Shown: positions 16,710 to 26,439, counted from the first letter of the stretch. The stretch is DNA of 64,000 nucleotides from Sphingomonas cremea (GCF_021502585.1 NZ_JAKFGM010000002.1:372501-436500), one strand, 5' to 3'. Notes: a model not told the origin generated them from the sequence alone. Numbers and translations are program-made.

Positions 16710-17663
16710 CTACTGCCAGGACGCCGACAGCCCGATGCTGAACGTCTGCGAGTTATTGCCGATGAAGTTGAGGCGGTCTGAATCGAAATATCGGACCCTG
16801 ACCCCCAGCTGGCGCGAAATTGGGAAGCCGCCGGCGATCGCCCAGCCGACGTCCTTCCTTCGGTCGTTATTGCGGATGCCGTCGATCCGGGACCGGCCGC
16901 CAACCCCGATGCCGGCGCTCACCGCTGCCCAGATGCCGGACTTGAACGAATAAATGGCGGTGCCGTCGAGCGTGTAGAAGTTATCCTGTTCCAGCCGCTT
17001 GCCGTTAAAAAAGTCATCATTGTCGGTGTAGATCCACGCCATCGCGGTGGCTTCGAAGGTCCAGTTGCGGCGGCGATGCTGCATCCCCAGCTGCGGCCGG
17101 AAGGTGAAGCGGTTGTTGCCGAGGTTGATTATCTTGTCGTCGAAATATTCGCCGGTGGGCAGGTGCACCGCCATCGCCGCGCCGACGATCGTCTCGCTCT
17201 CATGCGTGGCGAGATAGGCGCCATATTCCCGGGCGGCGAGCGGCGGCGGGCCGACCAGGTTGATCGCCACCCGGACGATGGTGTCGGAAAATCCGTCGCG
17301 CTCGACCGTCTTCGGGAGCCCGTTGACGATGCCGTCCCAGCGGCCGGTCTGCCAGGCCTGCCTGACCTCGATCCGCGCCGACCTGCCGGCCAGCTTGAAA
17401 CCGCGGACATAGCCGGCAAGCGCGGTGTCGACCTTCATCTTCGCATCCTCGATCCCGATCGTCGGATCGACGTTAATGTCGCCGTTGGTGTGGGCGTAGG
17501 TCAGGCTGAGGAAATTCTGGCCGGTCGGAAGCTGGCTCCAGCGGCGCGGCTCAAGGTCCTGCGCGAACCCCGGTGAGCAGAGGAACAGCGCGGCGACGGC
17601 CCAGGCCAGCGCGCGAAGGGCAATGCGATGCAGGTTGCTCGGCCAGCTGTTCAAATCGTTCAT
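16710..17663 (-). CDS. Outer-membrane channel-like protein (phenol MetA-pathway transporter type)
   Basis: A 317-residue precursor with a signal peptide (about residues 1-35, ending CSPGFAQ) and a mature part rich in alternating aromatic/polar strands that ends in aromatic Trp-Gln, as expected of an outer-membrane beta-barrel. GQNFLSLTYAHTNGDI near the start, VGAAMAVHLPTGEY in the middle and GGFPISRQLGVRVRYF near the end resemble the transporter family named after the meta pathway of phenol degradation. The cargo is unknown. It lies between intact lepA and the decayed lepA tail, suggesting it arrived with the new lepA end. Confidence 0.7.
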   Translation of the reverse strand: MNDLNSWPSNLHRIALRALAWAVAALFLCSPGFAQDLEPRRWSQLPTGQNFLSLTYAHTNGDINVDPTIGIEDAKMKVDTALAGYVRGFKLAGRSARIEVRQAWQTGRWDGIVNGLPKTVERDGFSDTIVRVAINLVGPPPLAAREYGAYLATHESETIVGAAMAVHLPTGEYFDDKIINLGNNRFTFRPQLGMQHRRRNWTFEATAMAWIYTDNDDFFNGKRLEQDNFYTLDGTAIYSFKSGIWAAVSAGIGVGGRSRIDGIRNNDRRKDVGWAIAGGFPISRQLGVRVRYFDSDRLNFIGNNSQTFSIGLSASWQ

Positions 17664-17735
17664 GCCCCCCGGTGGGGAGCATCCTAGCCGAAACGGCGCG
17701 CCGTGCCATCGGCACTAACGTGCCAGCGGAACGCC

Positions 17736-19613
17736 TTACTCTTCGCCCATTCTCAAAGCAGCGATGAAGGCTTCCTGGGGGATTGAAACGCTGCCGTACT
17801 CGCGCATCTTCGCCTTCCCCTTCTTCTGCTTCTCCAGCAGCTTCCGTTTCCGGGTCGCGTCGCCGCCGTAGCATTTGGCGGTGACGTCCTTGCGCATTGC
17901 GCTGATCGTCTCGCGGGCGATGACCTTGCCGCCGATCGCGGCCTGGATCGGGATTTTGAACAAGTGCCTTGGTATCAGTTCCTTCAGACGCTCGACCATG
18001 CCGCGGCCGCGGGCTTCGGCGTTGCCGCGGTGGACGATCATGCTCAATGCGTCGACCGGCTCCTCATTGACCAGGATGCTCATCTTGACGAGGTCGCCCT
18101 CGCGGTGGCCGATCTGGTGATAGTCGAAGCTGGCATAGCCTTTCGACAGCGACTTCAGCCGGTCGTAGAAATCGAACACCACTTCGTTGAGCGGCAATTC
18201 ATAGGTCAGCTGGGCCCGCGTGCTCGACCCGTGGCCGACATAGGTCAGGTTCTTCTGGATGCCGCGCCGGTCCTGGCACAGCTTCAGGATCGCGCCGAGA
18301 TATTCGTCGGGGGAATAGATGGTCGCCTCGATCCACGGCTCCTCGATCAGCTCGATCCGGTTGGGGTCGGGCATGTCGGCGGGGTTGTGCAGCTCTATGG
18401 TCTGCGCCGGCTCATTCTTCGAATGCGAAAGCGCGATGCGATAGACCACCGACGGCGCGGTGGTGATGAGGTCGAGGTCATATTCGCGGGTCAGCCGCTC
18501 CTGGATGATCTCCAGGTGGAGGAGGCCGAGGAAGCCGCAGCGGAAGCCGAAACCAAGCGCCGCGCTGGTCTCCATCTCGAAGCTGAAGGAGGCGTCGTTG
18601 AGGCGGAGCTTGTAGAGGCTGTCGCGGAGCTTTTCGAAATCGGCGGCGTCGGTCGGGAACAGGCCGCAGAAGACCACCGGCTGGACCGTCTTGAAGCCGG
18701 GCAGCGCCTCCGCCGTGGGCTTCTTCGCGTCGGTGATGGTGTCGCCGACCGCGGTCTGGCTGACTTCCTTGATCTGCGCGGTGATGAAGCCGATCTCGCC
18801 CGGGCCGAGCTCGTTCAATTGCTCGATCTTGGGGCGGAAGCAGCCGACCCGGTCGACCAGGTGCAGGGTGCCTGCGGCCATGAACTTGATCTGCTGGCCC
18901 TTGCGGATCGTGCCGTCCATGACGCGGACGAGGATGACGACGCCGAGGTAGGGGTCGTACCATGAGTCGACCAGCATGGCCTTTAAGGACGCGTCGCGGT
19001 CGCCCTTGGGCGGCGGGATTTTGTCGACGATCGCCTGCAGCACTTCGTCGATGCCAATGCCGCTCTTGGCGCTGGCGAGGACGGCTTCCGACGCGTCGAG
19101 GCCGATGATGTCCTCAATCTCCGCGCGGACCTTCTCAGGCTCGGCGGCGGGGAGGTCGATCTTGTTGATGACGGGCACGATCTCATGGTCATGCTCGATC
19201 GACTGGTAGACGTTGGCGAGCGTCTGCGCCTCGACCCCCTGCGCCGCGTCGACCACCAGCAGCGCGCCCTCGCAGGCGGCCAGGCTGCGGCTGACCTCAT
19301 AGGCGAAGTCGACGTGGCCGGGCGTGTCCATCAGGTTGAGCTCGTAGGTCTCGCCGTCCTTCGCCTTCCAGTTGAGGCGGACGGTCTGGGCCTTGATGGT
19401 GATCCCGCGCTCCTGCTCAATCTCCATATTGTCGAGCATCTGCCCGCGGACCATCTCGCGGTCGGTGAGGCCGCCGGTGCGCTGGATGAGGCGGTCGGCA
19501 AGCGTCGACTTCCCATGGTCGATATGGGCTATAATACTGAAATTACGTATCTTTTTCTGCGTAATGGTCAATTTGCGAGCTTTGCCTGTAGGGGTTTGTG
19601 CGCCGCCTAGCAT
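17736..19613 (-). CDS. lepA: Elongation factor 4 (LepA)
   Basis: Ribosome-bound translational GTPase that acts on stalled or mistranslocated ribosomes and in ribosome biogenesis. The G-domain motifs are [27 protein letters not shown] and NKIDLPAA, followed by EF-G-like domains and the LepA-specific C-terminal domain ending [12 protein letters not shown]. At 625 residues it is slightly long because of the N-terminal [14 protein letters not shown]; a TTG just before [10 protein letters not shown] is an alternative start. The last 53 codons are duplicated in decayed form downstream. Confidence 0.96.
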   Translation of the reverse strand: MLGGAQTPTGKARKLTITQKKIRNFSIIAHIDHGKSTLADRLIQRTGGLTDREMVRGQMLDNMEIEQERGITIKAQTVRLNWKAKDGETYELNLMDTPGHVDFAYEVSRSLAACEGALLVVDAAQGVEAQTLANVYQSIEHDHEIVPVINKIDLPAAEPEKVRAEIEDIIGLDASEAVLASAKSGIGIDEVLQAIVDKIPPPKGDRDASLKAMLVDSWYDPYLGVVILVRVMDGTIRKGQQIKFMAAGTLHLVDRVGCFRPKIEQLNELGPGEIGFITAQIKEVSQTAVGDTITDAKKPTAEALPGFKTVQPVVFCGLFPTDAADFEKLRDSLYKLRLNDASFSFEMETSAALGFGFRCGFLGLLHLEIIQERLTREYDLDLITTAPSVVYRIALSHSKNEPAQTIELHNPADMPDPNRIELIEEPWIEATIYSPDEYLGAILKLCQDRRGIQKNLTYVGHGSSTRAQLTYELPLNEVVFDFYDRLKSLSKGYASFDYHQIGHREGDLVKMSILVNEEPVDALSMIVHRGNAEARGRGMVERLKELIPRHLFKIPIQAAIGGKVIARETISAMRKDVTAKCYGGDATRKRKLLEKQKKGKAKMREYGSVSIPQEAFIAALRMGEE

Positions 19614-19789
19614 CTGGTGCCCGCAGTGTCACCGCCCGCGGCCCAAGTCGCCATTCCGCAAGCCGGCTGCCGTCTTTTGCTGCCGCAGGTTAAGTCGGGG
19701 GTGACAATCGGCCGGCCACCCCGCTACTTTGGGCCCGACAGCCTCGCCGGCCACCCTGGCCGAAGGTGCGAGGCGCCAAATTGGGGGCG

Positions 19790-20986
19790 ATGATGGACAG
19801 GAAGTTCTGGTTCTCGGCCGGCGCGATGGCGGTGGCGGTTTCGGCAGCGGCCTATGCGGCGACGCCCGCTGCGCCTCCGCCCCCGATAGCCAATTACTGG
19901 GTCGATGTCGCGACCAGCAGCGGGATGGGCGCGGGCATGACCCCAGGCGCGCGGCCCAACATGGCGCAGATGATGAACATAATGCAGGGCGGCTCCTCGG
20001 TGGCGCACGCGCTCGAACTTCGCCTTGCCTCACGCGACAAGGCCGCAGCCGCGCCGAGCGCCCAGCATTTTATCCCGCCGGGCCTGCAGATGGGGCCGAG
20101 CCTGCCGCTGGTGACGCCGGTCGCGGCTAAGCCGGTGCGCGAGACACCGGATACGCCGTACCAATATGAGCGGCCCAAGGGGCGGATGCTGATTTATTGG
20201 GGCTGCGGCGAGCATGTCGGCCCCGGCCAGCCGACGGTGATCGATTTCTCCAAGCTCGCCGCCGGCCAGGTGCCGCCGGGCATGGCGGCGATGGCGGCGA
20301 TGGGCCGCGCGGCGACGCCGCCGCGGCCGGGGCAGTCGGCCAGCTATGGCGAATGGCCCAACGAGCGGGATTCGCGCGCGGTGCCGGTGCAGGGCTCGCT
20401 GCTCGGCGCGCACCGCATCGAGGGAAATTATTCGCCACCGATCGCCTTCAGCCTCGCCGCCGGGCAGGACTTCATGCCCGACCTGGGGCTGAATGAAGGC
20501 GCTGCCCTGCCTTCGGGAGCGATCACGCTCGGCTGGCGCCCGGCGTCCCAGGCGACGGGCTATGCGCTGGCGATGTTCGGCGGGGCCGAGAATGGCGACG
20601 TGATCGTCTGGAGCTCCGCCAACAAGGCGGCAATGTCCGCCAACCTCGACTATCTACCGCCCGCCGAGGTAAAGAAGCTGGTGGCTGCCGGGGCAGCCCT
20701 GCCGCCGACCGCCAGCCAGTGCCTGCTCCCCGCCGAGGTCGCCAACGCCTCCCCGGGCGGGATGATCATGATGATCGGCTACGGTCCCGAGGTCTTTTTC
20801 GCCGAGGCGCCCAAGGCGCCGAAATGGGCGGCGCGGCTGCGCTACAAGACCACCGCCTCGCTGATGCGGGGAATGGGATCGATGGGCGCCATGCAGGATG
20901 GCCAGGCCCAGCCCGGCCAGCCGCCGAAGAAAAAGAAGAAGAAATTCGGGCTCGGCGACCTCCTCGGCAACCTTCCGCAGCCCTGA
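19790..20986 (+). CDS. Exported protein of unknown function, alanine/proline/methionine rich
   Basis: A precursor of about 398 residues. MMDRKFWFSAGAMAVAVSAAAYAATP gives a signal peptide. A low-complexity methionine-rich stretch follows (GMGAGMTPGARPNMAQMMN). Then comes a domain with RMLIYWGCGEHVGPGQPTVIDFSKLA and later ITLGWRPASQATGYALAMFG, ending in a lysine run (KKKKKKFGLGDLLG). The upstream GTG at 19766 is rejected because it would mask the signal peptide. Probably periplasmic or secreted; no characterised family recognised. Confidence 0.65.
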   Translation: MMDRKFWFSAGAMAVAVSAAAYAATPAAPPPPIANYWVDVATSSGMGAGMTPGARPNMAQMMNIMQGGSSVAHALELRLASRDKAAAAPSAQHFIPPGLQMGPSLPLVTPVAAKPVRETPDTPYQYERPKGRMLIYWGCGEHVGPGQPTVIDFSKLAAGQVPPGMAAMAAMGRAATPPRPGQSASYGEWPNERDSRAVPVQGSLLGAHRIEGNYSPPIAFSLAAGQDFMPDLGLNEGAALPSGAITLGWRPASQATGYALAMFGGAENGDVIVWSSANKAAMSANLDYLPPAEVKKLVAAGAALPPTASQCLLPAEVANASPGGMIMMIGYGPEVFFAEAPKAPKWAARLRYKTTASLMRGMGSMGAMQDGQAQPGQPPKKKKKKFGLGDLLGNLPQP

Positions 20987-21094
20987 CGCCGCGTTCCAGT
21001 CGCCGGTCGAGCGAGACCCGCCGTTTATCGAACAAAGTTGCATCGCACCCGCGCGCGACTAAGGCTCGAGCCAAATCCATTGGAGAATGATTTC

Positions 21095-23959
21095 ATGCGT
21101 TTAGCCGATCGCCGCCTGTCCCTTCTGCTTGCCAGCGCTTCGCTGCTCGCGGCCTGCGCATCCACTCCCGCCGTCCAGACAGTCGCTCCTCCGCCGGCAG
21201 CAGTCGCGGCCGCGCCGGCCCCGGCCGAGCCCGTTCCGGTCACCTCGCTGGTCAAGGAAGTGACGATCCCGCACGAGAAGTTCGTGCTCGACAACGGCCT
21301 TACCGTGTTGGTCCATGAGGACCGCAAGGCTCCGGTTGTCGGGGTCAGCATGTGGTACAATGTCGGGTCCAAGGACGAGCCGAAGGGCGAGACCGGCTTC
21401 GCGCACCTGTTCGAGCATCTGATGTTCAACGGCACCGAGAATCTGCCGGGCGACTATTTCACTTACCTGCAGCAGATCGGTGCGACGGACCTTAACGGCA
21501 CCACCTCGTTCGACCGAACCAACTATTTCGAGACGGTCCCGACCGGAGCGCTGGAGCGGGCGCTGTTCATGGAAAGCGACCGCATGGGCCACCTGCTCGG
21601 CGCGGTGACGCAGGGCGTGCTGGATAACCAGCGGGGCGTGGTCCAGAACGAAAAGCGCCAGGGCGACAATCGCCCGGGCGGCCTGGTCTTCTACAAGGTG
21701 CTGGAGACGCTGTTCCCGGTCGGGCACCCCTATCACCACTCGACGATCGGATCGATGGCCGATCTCGATGCGGCCAGCCTGAACTCGGTCGCCAACTGGT
21801 TCCGCGACAAATATGGCCCGAACAATGCGGTGCTGGTGCTGGCCGGCGACATCGACGCAGCAACCGCGCGGCCGCTGGTCGAGAAATATTTCGGATCGAT
21901 CCCGCGCGGACCGGTCAACAATGTCGCCCAGGCAGCGGTCCCGACGCTGGCTGCGCCCCAGTCGGTGGTGATGAAGGACAATGTCGCGACGACGTCCGTG
22001 TCGCGTTACTGGCCTACCCCCGGGCTGCTCGACGCGCAGCTGGTCGCGCTGGACGTCGGCGGATCGGTGCTGGGCGGCCTTGCCAGTTCGCGCCTCGACG
22101 AGGTGCTGGTGCGCAACGAGAAGCTGGCGACGCAGGTGTCGGCCGGCCTCTATGCATTCCAGCGGGTCGGCATCTTCACCGTTTCGGCGACGGTCAAGCC
22201 GGGGATCGACCCGGCGGTGGTCGAGAAAAGGCTCGACGAGCTGGTTGCCGATTTTATCGCCAAGGGACCGAGCGAGGACGAAGTCCGCCGCGCGTCAGTG
22301 ACCGAGGTCGGCGGACGGATCCGCGGGCTGGAGCAGGTCGGCGGTTTCGGCGGCAAGGCGGTGACCCTGGCCGAGGGACAGACCTTTGCCGGCGACAGCG
22401 ACTGGTACGCAAAGAACCTGGCCACCTATGCTTCGGTCACTCCTACCGACATTCGCCAGGCGATGGGCCAATGGCTGACCAAGCCGGCACTGGCGCTGCG
22501 GCTCGAGCCGGGGGCGCGCCCGCCTTATGAGGAAGCCAAGTCGGTCACGGTGAAGGGCGGCAAGAAGGTCAACAAAAATGCACGGGCGGCCCAGCCGGGG
22601 CCGAAGCGCGAGCTTCCGCCGGTCGGTTCGCTTAGCGCGCTCGACTTCCCGGACGTGACGATCGTCCGCCTGTCTAACGGGGTCGAGCTGCAATATGCGC
22701 AGCGGAATGCCGTGCCCGTGACCCAGCTGGCGCTGTCGTTCGATGCCGGCGATGCGGCCGATGCACCCAATGGGCGCGGGTTGCAGTCGATGGTCATGTC
22801 GATGCTCGATGAAGGCACCACGACGCTGAGTTCGCAAAAAGTCGCGGAGGCCGAAGAGCGGTTGGGCGCGAGCATCGAAACGGGAAGCTCCCTGGATCGG
22901 TCGTCGGTAACCTTGTCGGCCCTGTCCGCCAACCTGACGCCGTCGCTCGCGCTTTTGGGCGATATCATCAAGAATCCGGCATTCGATCCGGCCGAGCTGG
23001 AGCGGGTTCGTACCCAGCGGCTGACCGCCATCGCCCAGATCAAGAAGGAACCGAACGGAATTGCGCAGCGGGTTCTTCCGGCGCTGCTGTTCGGCGACAA
23101 CCATCCCTACGCCACTCTGGCCGGAGGCGATGCGGCGGCGACCGAGCGTTTCACTCGTGACGAACTGGTCGGCTTCAAGGACGCATGGCTACGCCCCGAC
23201 CGGATGAAGATCTTCGTCGTGTCGGACCGGCCGCTGGCCGAGATCCAGCCACTGATCGAGGCCGAGTTCGGCAAATGGGCGACCCCGTCGGTCCCGGCGG
23301 GCATCAAGCAGTTCACTGCCCCTCCGGCACGGCCGACCCATGCCCGCATCGTGCTGGTCAATCGCCCGGATTCGCCGCAGTCGGTCATTTCCGGCGGGCA
23401 GATCACCCCGGCCGATCCGCGCAACAATATCGAAGCGCTGCAAAGCGCCAATGACGTGCTGGGCGGCAATTTCCTCAGCCGGATCAACATGGACCTGCGT
23501 GAGGCCAGGGGCTGGTCCTATGGCGTGCGCGGTTCGGCGCAGCTCAGCGAGAAGGCGGTCCCCTATGTCATCAACGCGCCGGTCCAGGCCGACCGGACCG
23601 GGGATTCGATCAAGGCGCTGAACGACGATTTCGCGGCCTTCCTGGGCAAGAAGGGCGTCACCGGCGAAGAGCTGAGCCGAACAATCGCCAATCGGGTCAA
23701 TGCGCTTCCCGGCCAATATGAGACTTCGGGTGCGGTGCTGTCGGCGATGATGTCCAACGACCTGTTCGGGCGACCGACCAATTACCAGGAAACGCTGGCC
23801 GCCAAATATCGCAGCTACACCGCGGCCAGCCTGGACCAGGCGATCCGCGGCGCGATCGATCCCAACGGCTTCATATGGGTCGTGGTCGGCGACGCGGCCA
23901 AGGTGAAGCCGCAACTCGACAAGCTGGGCATTCCGGTCGAGGTGATCGAGGCGCGCTGA
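21095..23959 (+). CDS. M16-family zinc peptidase lipoprotein (two-repeat type)
   Basis: A 954-residue lipoprotein. MRLADRRLSLLLASASLLAAC ends in a lipobox (LAAC, lipidated Cys21). The inverted zinc motif HLFEH lies at residues 104-108, with FNGTENLPGDYF after it, matching active M16 peptidases. The second half (from about residue 520) is a related M16 domain without HxxEH, so the polypeptide is an active plus inactive pair folding into one chamber. It probably degrades peptides in the periplasm. GGAG lies ahead of the start. An upstream in-frame start would bury the signal and is rejected. Confidence 0.9.
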   Translation: MRLADRRLSLLLASASLLAACASTPAVQTVAPPPAAVAAAPAPAEPVPVTSLVKEVTIPHEKFVLDNGLTVLVHEDRKAPVVGVSMWYNVGSKDEPKGETGFAHLFEHLMFNGTENLPGDYFTYLQQIGATDLNGTTSFDRTNYFETVPTGALERALFMESDRMGHLLGAVTQGVLDNQRGVVQNEKRQGDNRPGGLVFYKVLETLFPVGHPYHHSTIGSMADLDAASLNSVANWFRDKYGPNNAVLVLAGDIDAATARPLVEKYFGSIPRGPVNNVAQAAVPTLAAPQSVVMKDNVATTSVSRYWPTPGLLDAQLVALDVGGSVLGGLASSRLDEVLVRNEKLATQVSAGLYAFQRVGIFTVSATVKPGIDPAVVEKRLDELVADFIAKGPSEDEVRRASVTEVGGRIRGLEQVGGFGGKAVTLAEGQTFAGDSDWYAKNLATYASVTPTDIRQAMGQWLTKPALALRLEPGARPPYEEAKSVTVKGGKKVNKNARAAQPGPKRELPPVGSLSALDFPDVTIVRLSNGVELQYAQRNAVPVTQLALSFDAGDAADAPNGRGLQSMVMSMLDEGTTTLSSQKVAEAEERLGASIETGSSLDRSSVTLSALSANLTPSLALLGDIIKNPAFDPAELERVRTQRLTAIAQIKKEPNGIAQRVLPALLFGDNHPYATLAGGDAAATERFTRDELVGFKDAWLRPDRMKIFVVSDRPLAEIQPLIEAEFGKWATPSVPAGIKQFTAPPARPTHARIVLVNRPDSPQSVISGGQITPADPRNNIEALQSANDVLGGNFLSRINMDLREARGWSYGVRGSAQLSEKAVPYVINAPVQADRTGDSIKALNDDFAAFLGKKGVTGEELSRTIANRVNALPGQYETSGAVLSAMMSNDLFGRPTNYQETLAAKYRSYTAASLDQAIRGAIDPNGFIWVVVGDAAKVKPQLDKLGIPVEVIEAR

Positions 23960-24069
23960 GCGACCGGCGAAGGCCGGCCAGCTTCGCATCTGGAGGACGG
24001 ACTGCGCCTGATTTACTCCGGCGCCGGTCGCGCCAGTGTCCGCTTTGGGTGGAGAGTGGACAGTCGGTT

Positions 24070-24099
24070 AATGGCCGGAACGGGTGGAAAGCCGGACAC
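24070..24099 (+). repeat. Dispersed hairpin repeat, copy 1 (in a larger inverted repeat)
   Basis: A copy of the ~29-nt hairpin family: arm TGGCCGG, loop with GGGTGGAAA, arm CCGGACA (6 of 7 pairs). It is embedded in a 64-base inverted repeat (24036-24099) whose outer arms are GTGTCCGCTTT and AAAGCCGGACAC. It lies between the M16 gene and the lipase gene and could help stop transcription. Confidence 0.7.
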
Positions 24100-24114
24100 T
24101 TGCAGTGGCGACCC

Positions 24115-24993
24115 TCACGTTGCCACGGGCATTTCCACTTCGACGTGCTGCCTTACTCGCCCATCAATCCACGTCACGATGTCGTCGAACACCTCCTCGC
24201 GGCCGAGATCGTTTAACAAGTCGTGATAATGGCCTTCGTAGAGCTTTAGCGTCTTATCGGTTGAGCCGGCCTTGTCGAAGAACTCCTGGCTACCGTCAGG
24301 ACGTGTGGCTTTGTCTGCGGTGCCGTGGAGGATCAGAGCCGGCAATGTGATGCGTTCGAACTCGCGCTCGAAGCGCTCACCGGCGCGGGCGAAAGCGGCG
24401 ACCGTTCCTACTGGCTGAACTTCGTCCTTTGTTAGTGGATCGGCGTTGAGCTGTCCGACCCATTGAGGATCGCGTGAAAAATCCTCCATCTTGAGCTTCA
24501 GCACATGCGCGTGCGGCGCGATGTGGTCGACAGCCTCGAGCAGTTTCAAGGCGAAGTTCGGCGCGTAGACGCGGAAAGCGAAGCTTTCGCAAATCAGCCC
24601 GTCGAGCTTGTCCTGATGGTCGAGCGCATAAGTGACCGCCGTGACCCCGCCGGCGCTGTGGCCAAGTAAGTAAAGCGGCAGGTCGGGATGTTTTGAGCGT
24701 CCGAGTTCAATAGCCAGCGCCAAATCGGAGACATAGTCGTCGATGCTGTCGATGTAGAAGCGCTCGCCGTCGGACTTTCCGCGACCGCGTAGGTCGAGCG
24801 CAGTGACAGCAAAGCCTCTCGCGGCGAAAGTCTCACCTGCGCGAATGTACTGGCCGCCATGCGAATTGACGCCGTGGCAGAGGACCAGGTTGGCCTTTAC
24901 CGCACCTTCCGGCTCCCAATGGCGGGTGAAGATCTTGCCCCCCGTTCCGTCCAGCCATTGCTCGGTTGCGGGCGTGATCGCGGTCGCTGTCAT
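24115..24993 (-). CDS. Monoacylglycerol lipase-like alpha/beta-hydrolase
   Basis: A 292-residue cytoplasmic serine hydrolase of the Hydrolase_4 (lysophospholipase/monoglyceride lipase) type. VLCHGVNSHGGQY supplies the oxyanion side, GHSAGG (about residues 117-122) the nucleophile, LHGTADKATRPDGSQ the acid and YEGHYHDLLND the histidine. GAGGAG precedes the start MTATAITPAT; a longer start upstream is rejected. Copies of the dispersed hairpin repeat lie on both sides, suggesting an accessory gene. Confidence 0.85.
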   Translation of the reverse strand: MTATAITPATEQWLDGTGGKIFTRHWEPEGAVKANLVLCHGVNSHGGQYIRAGETFAARGFAVTALDLRGRGKSDGERFYIDSIDDYVSDLALAIELGRSKHPDLPLYLLGHSAGGVTAVTYALDHQDKLDGLICESFAFRVYAPNFALKLLEAVDHIAPHAHVLKLKMEDFSRDPQWVGQLNADPLTKDEVQPVGTVAAFARAGERFEREFERITLPALILHGTADKATRPDGSQEFFDKAGSTDKTLKLYEGHYHDLLNDLGREEVFDDIVTWIDGRVRQHVEVEMPVAT

Positions 24994-25074
24994 TGGAGGT
25001 CTCCTCGACTTCTCACTGGAAGTCGTGAAACGGGGTAGCCCCTCCAATCAAACTTAAACAGTCCAACTCGATCC

Positions 25075-25103
25075 AATGACAGCAATGGGTCGAAAGCTGC
25101 CAT
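25075..25103 (+). repeat. Dispersed hairpin repeat, copy 2
   Basis: Arm ATGACAGC, loop containing ATGGGTCGAAA, arm GCTGCCAT, with 7 of 8 pairs. The A/T pair replaces the C/G pair seen in copy 6, a compensatory change. It lies between the lipase and J-domain genes. Confidence 0.75.
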
Positions 25104-25110
25104 AGCGGCT

Positions 25111-25139
25111 TATATCGGGAATGGGTGGAAAGCGGCATT
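25111..25139 (+). repeat. Dispersed hairpin repeat, copy 3 (left arm degenerate)
   Basis: Direct repeat of copy 2, 36 bases downstream. The core AATGGGTGGAAAGCGGCAT is kept, but the left arm (TATATCGG) no longer pairs well. Confidence 0.65.
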
Positions 25140-25232
25140 AACTCGATCCAGCCTTCGCGTCTTAAGGACGTTTACTCTGCTGGCAGGGGGCTGTTGGCGC
25201 TAATGGCGCCCTCACCCAGCCGACAATCTTGT

Positions 25233-25808
25233 TCAGCCCCTGGGGTCAGTCGATTGGGTAATCTGTAATCTTTCTGCCTTTGTGGTTCGGGACATGGAGA
25301 TCACATGATCGACGCCCTGAATGGTGATTGCTAAAGTTCCCTGCTCGGTTAGCACAATGAAACCCTTTTCCTTCAAATACCATTTATGAAATTCAAAATG
25401 TTCATCCGAGCATTTCAACATGTCCTGAATATAATAACCGACAACACCGGCATTTTGAGCACTTTCCCTTCTTTTACTGTATAGAAGTGTGAGAATGCGG
25501 GCATGATCGTCAGCGTCGTCCAATGCAGATTTTTCGCCGATCTCTACATCGTCGCTAGATTGGGAATTGAACGTTTCGCCCATGTTTTGTGAGTAGAGAA
25601 GGTCATAATCGGCACGTCGTTCGGGATCCCTGAGCGCCCTGTACGCCTCAATCACTTCATTTAATTTCTTCGTGTCCGCGCTTCGCGTGTGATCAGGGTG
25701 GTACCTCTTCGCCAGATAGTGATATGCGGATTCCAGGATTTTTGCGTCGCAATCCGGACTGACCTGCAAAATATTGTAATAATCGATAAAAACTTGGCCA
25801 TCATTCAT
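25233..25808 (-). CDS. J-domain protein with unknown C-terminal region
   Basis: A 191-residue cytoplasmic protein. Residues 9-70 form a J-domain (DYYNILQVSPDCDAKILES) with the HPD motif at 37-39, which stimulates DnaK ATPase. It lacks the Gly/Phe-rich and zinc-finger regions of DnaJ, so it is a class C (specialised) co-chaperone. The C-terminal half (about 100-180) resembles a small winged-helix fold (EHFEFHKWYLKEKGFIVLTEQGTLAITIQG), an inference from pattern only. Base composition is clearly more AT-rich than its neighbours, pointing to horizontal transfer. Confidence 0.8.
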   Translation of the reverse strand: MNDGQVFIDYYNILQVSPDCDAKILESAYHYLAKRYHPDHTRSADTKKLNEVIEAYRALRDPERRADYDLLYSQNMGETFNSQSSDDVEIGEKSALDDADDHARILTLLYSKRRESAQNAGVVGYYIQDMLKCSDEHFEFHKWYLKEKGFIVLTEQGTLAITIQGVDHVISMSRTTKAERLQITQSTDPRG

Positions 25809-25941
25809 GGTCGGATTGCCCTGATTAGCTGCTTTGAAGGCTCAAAATACGGTGACGTTTATCCCCATCTGCCAGGTTACGGTCGCTCGGGTTGCGAAGG
25901 TACGCAATGGACGGCCGGACGCGGTCGGAAATGGGCTCACC

Positions 25942-26229
25942 CTATCCTCGCTCACCAGCTTCCACCTTATGGCAGCCAGGGAGTGGCCGGTCGTCAGCCA
26001 CGAACGCCGCAAGTTCGCCGTCAAGGTAGAGCGTCGCTTCCTTAGACGCATATTTGATCGCGATGGTGGAGGAGCGCCTAGGCAACAGATACTCTCCATC
26101 CTGGAACCGGACGATAGCGATTTCGTTCGAGGCGCTTAGGGCGAACATGGTGCTGTCGAGGCACATATAGGTTGAGAAGTTGACCGGGTTGATCTGTGCC
26201 ACGGCAGCTATGGTTAGCCAGAACCTCAC
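25942..26229 (-). CDS. Small exported MliC-like protein
   Basis: A 95-residue protein starting at a GTG with GGAGG upstream. A short hydrophobic N-terminus (MRFWLTIAAVAQINP) may direct export. The pattern TYMCLDSTMFALSASNEIA, then YLLPRRSSTIAIKYASKEA and LYLDGELAAFVADDRPLPGC recalls the MliC/PliC lysozyme-inhibitor fold, with two cysteines placed for one disulfide. This is a weak resemblance. It lies in the accessory patch between copies 3 and 4 of the hairpin repeat. Confidence 0.55.
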   Translation of the reverse strand: MRFWLTIAAVAQINPVNFSTYMCLDSTMFALSASNEIAIVRFQDGEYLLPRRSSTIAIKYASKEATLYLDGELAAFVADDRPLPGCHKVEAGERG

Positions 26230-26439
26230 CAGTCCTCCCCCGTGGCTTACCGGTTCGTGAATACCAGCGGCACCGCATCGGGGTCCTTCCTAACATAGTT
26301 ATTTACTTTGTGTTAATGCATCTGAGCAAAACAGAAGTTTACTCATTGCTTTCGCTGCTGATTGTGCCCAGTGCCATGACCATTGATCGCTTAATCCGCT
26401 AAATTAGTTGGAAAGAGGCAGGCCTTTTTAGCTTGGGCT

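Noticed and set aside
23875-24216. A plus-strand frame running through the 3' end of the M16 gene, repeat copy 1 and the lipase tail
   Set aside because: Crosses a hairpin repeat and two real genes; chance extension.
26318-26402. A 28-residue plus-strand frame (begins MHLSKTEVYS) in AT-rich DNA before repeat copy 4
   Set aside because: Very short, no ribosome-binding site and no recognisable pattern.
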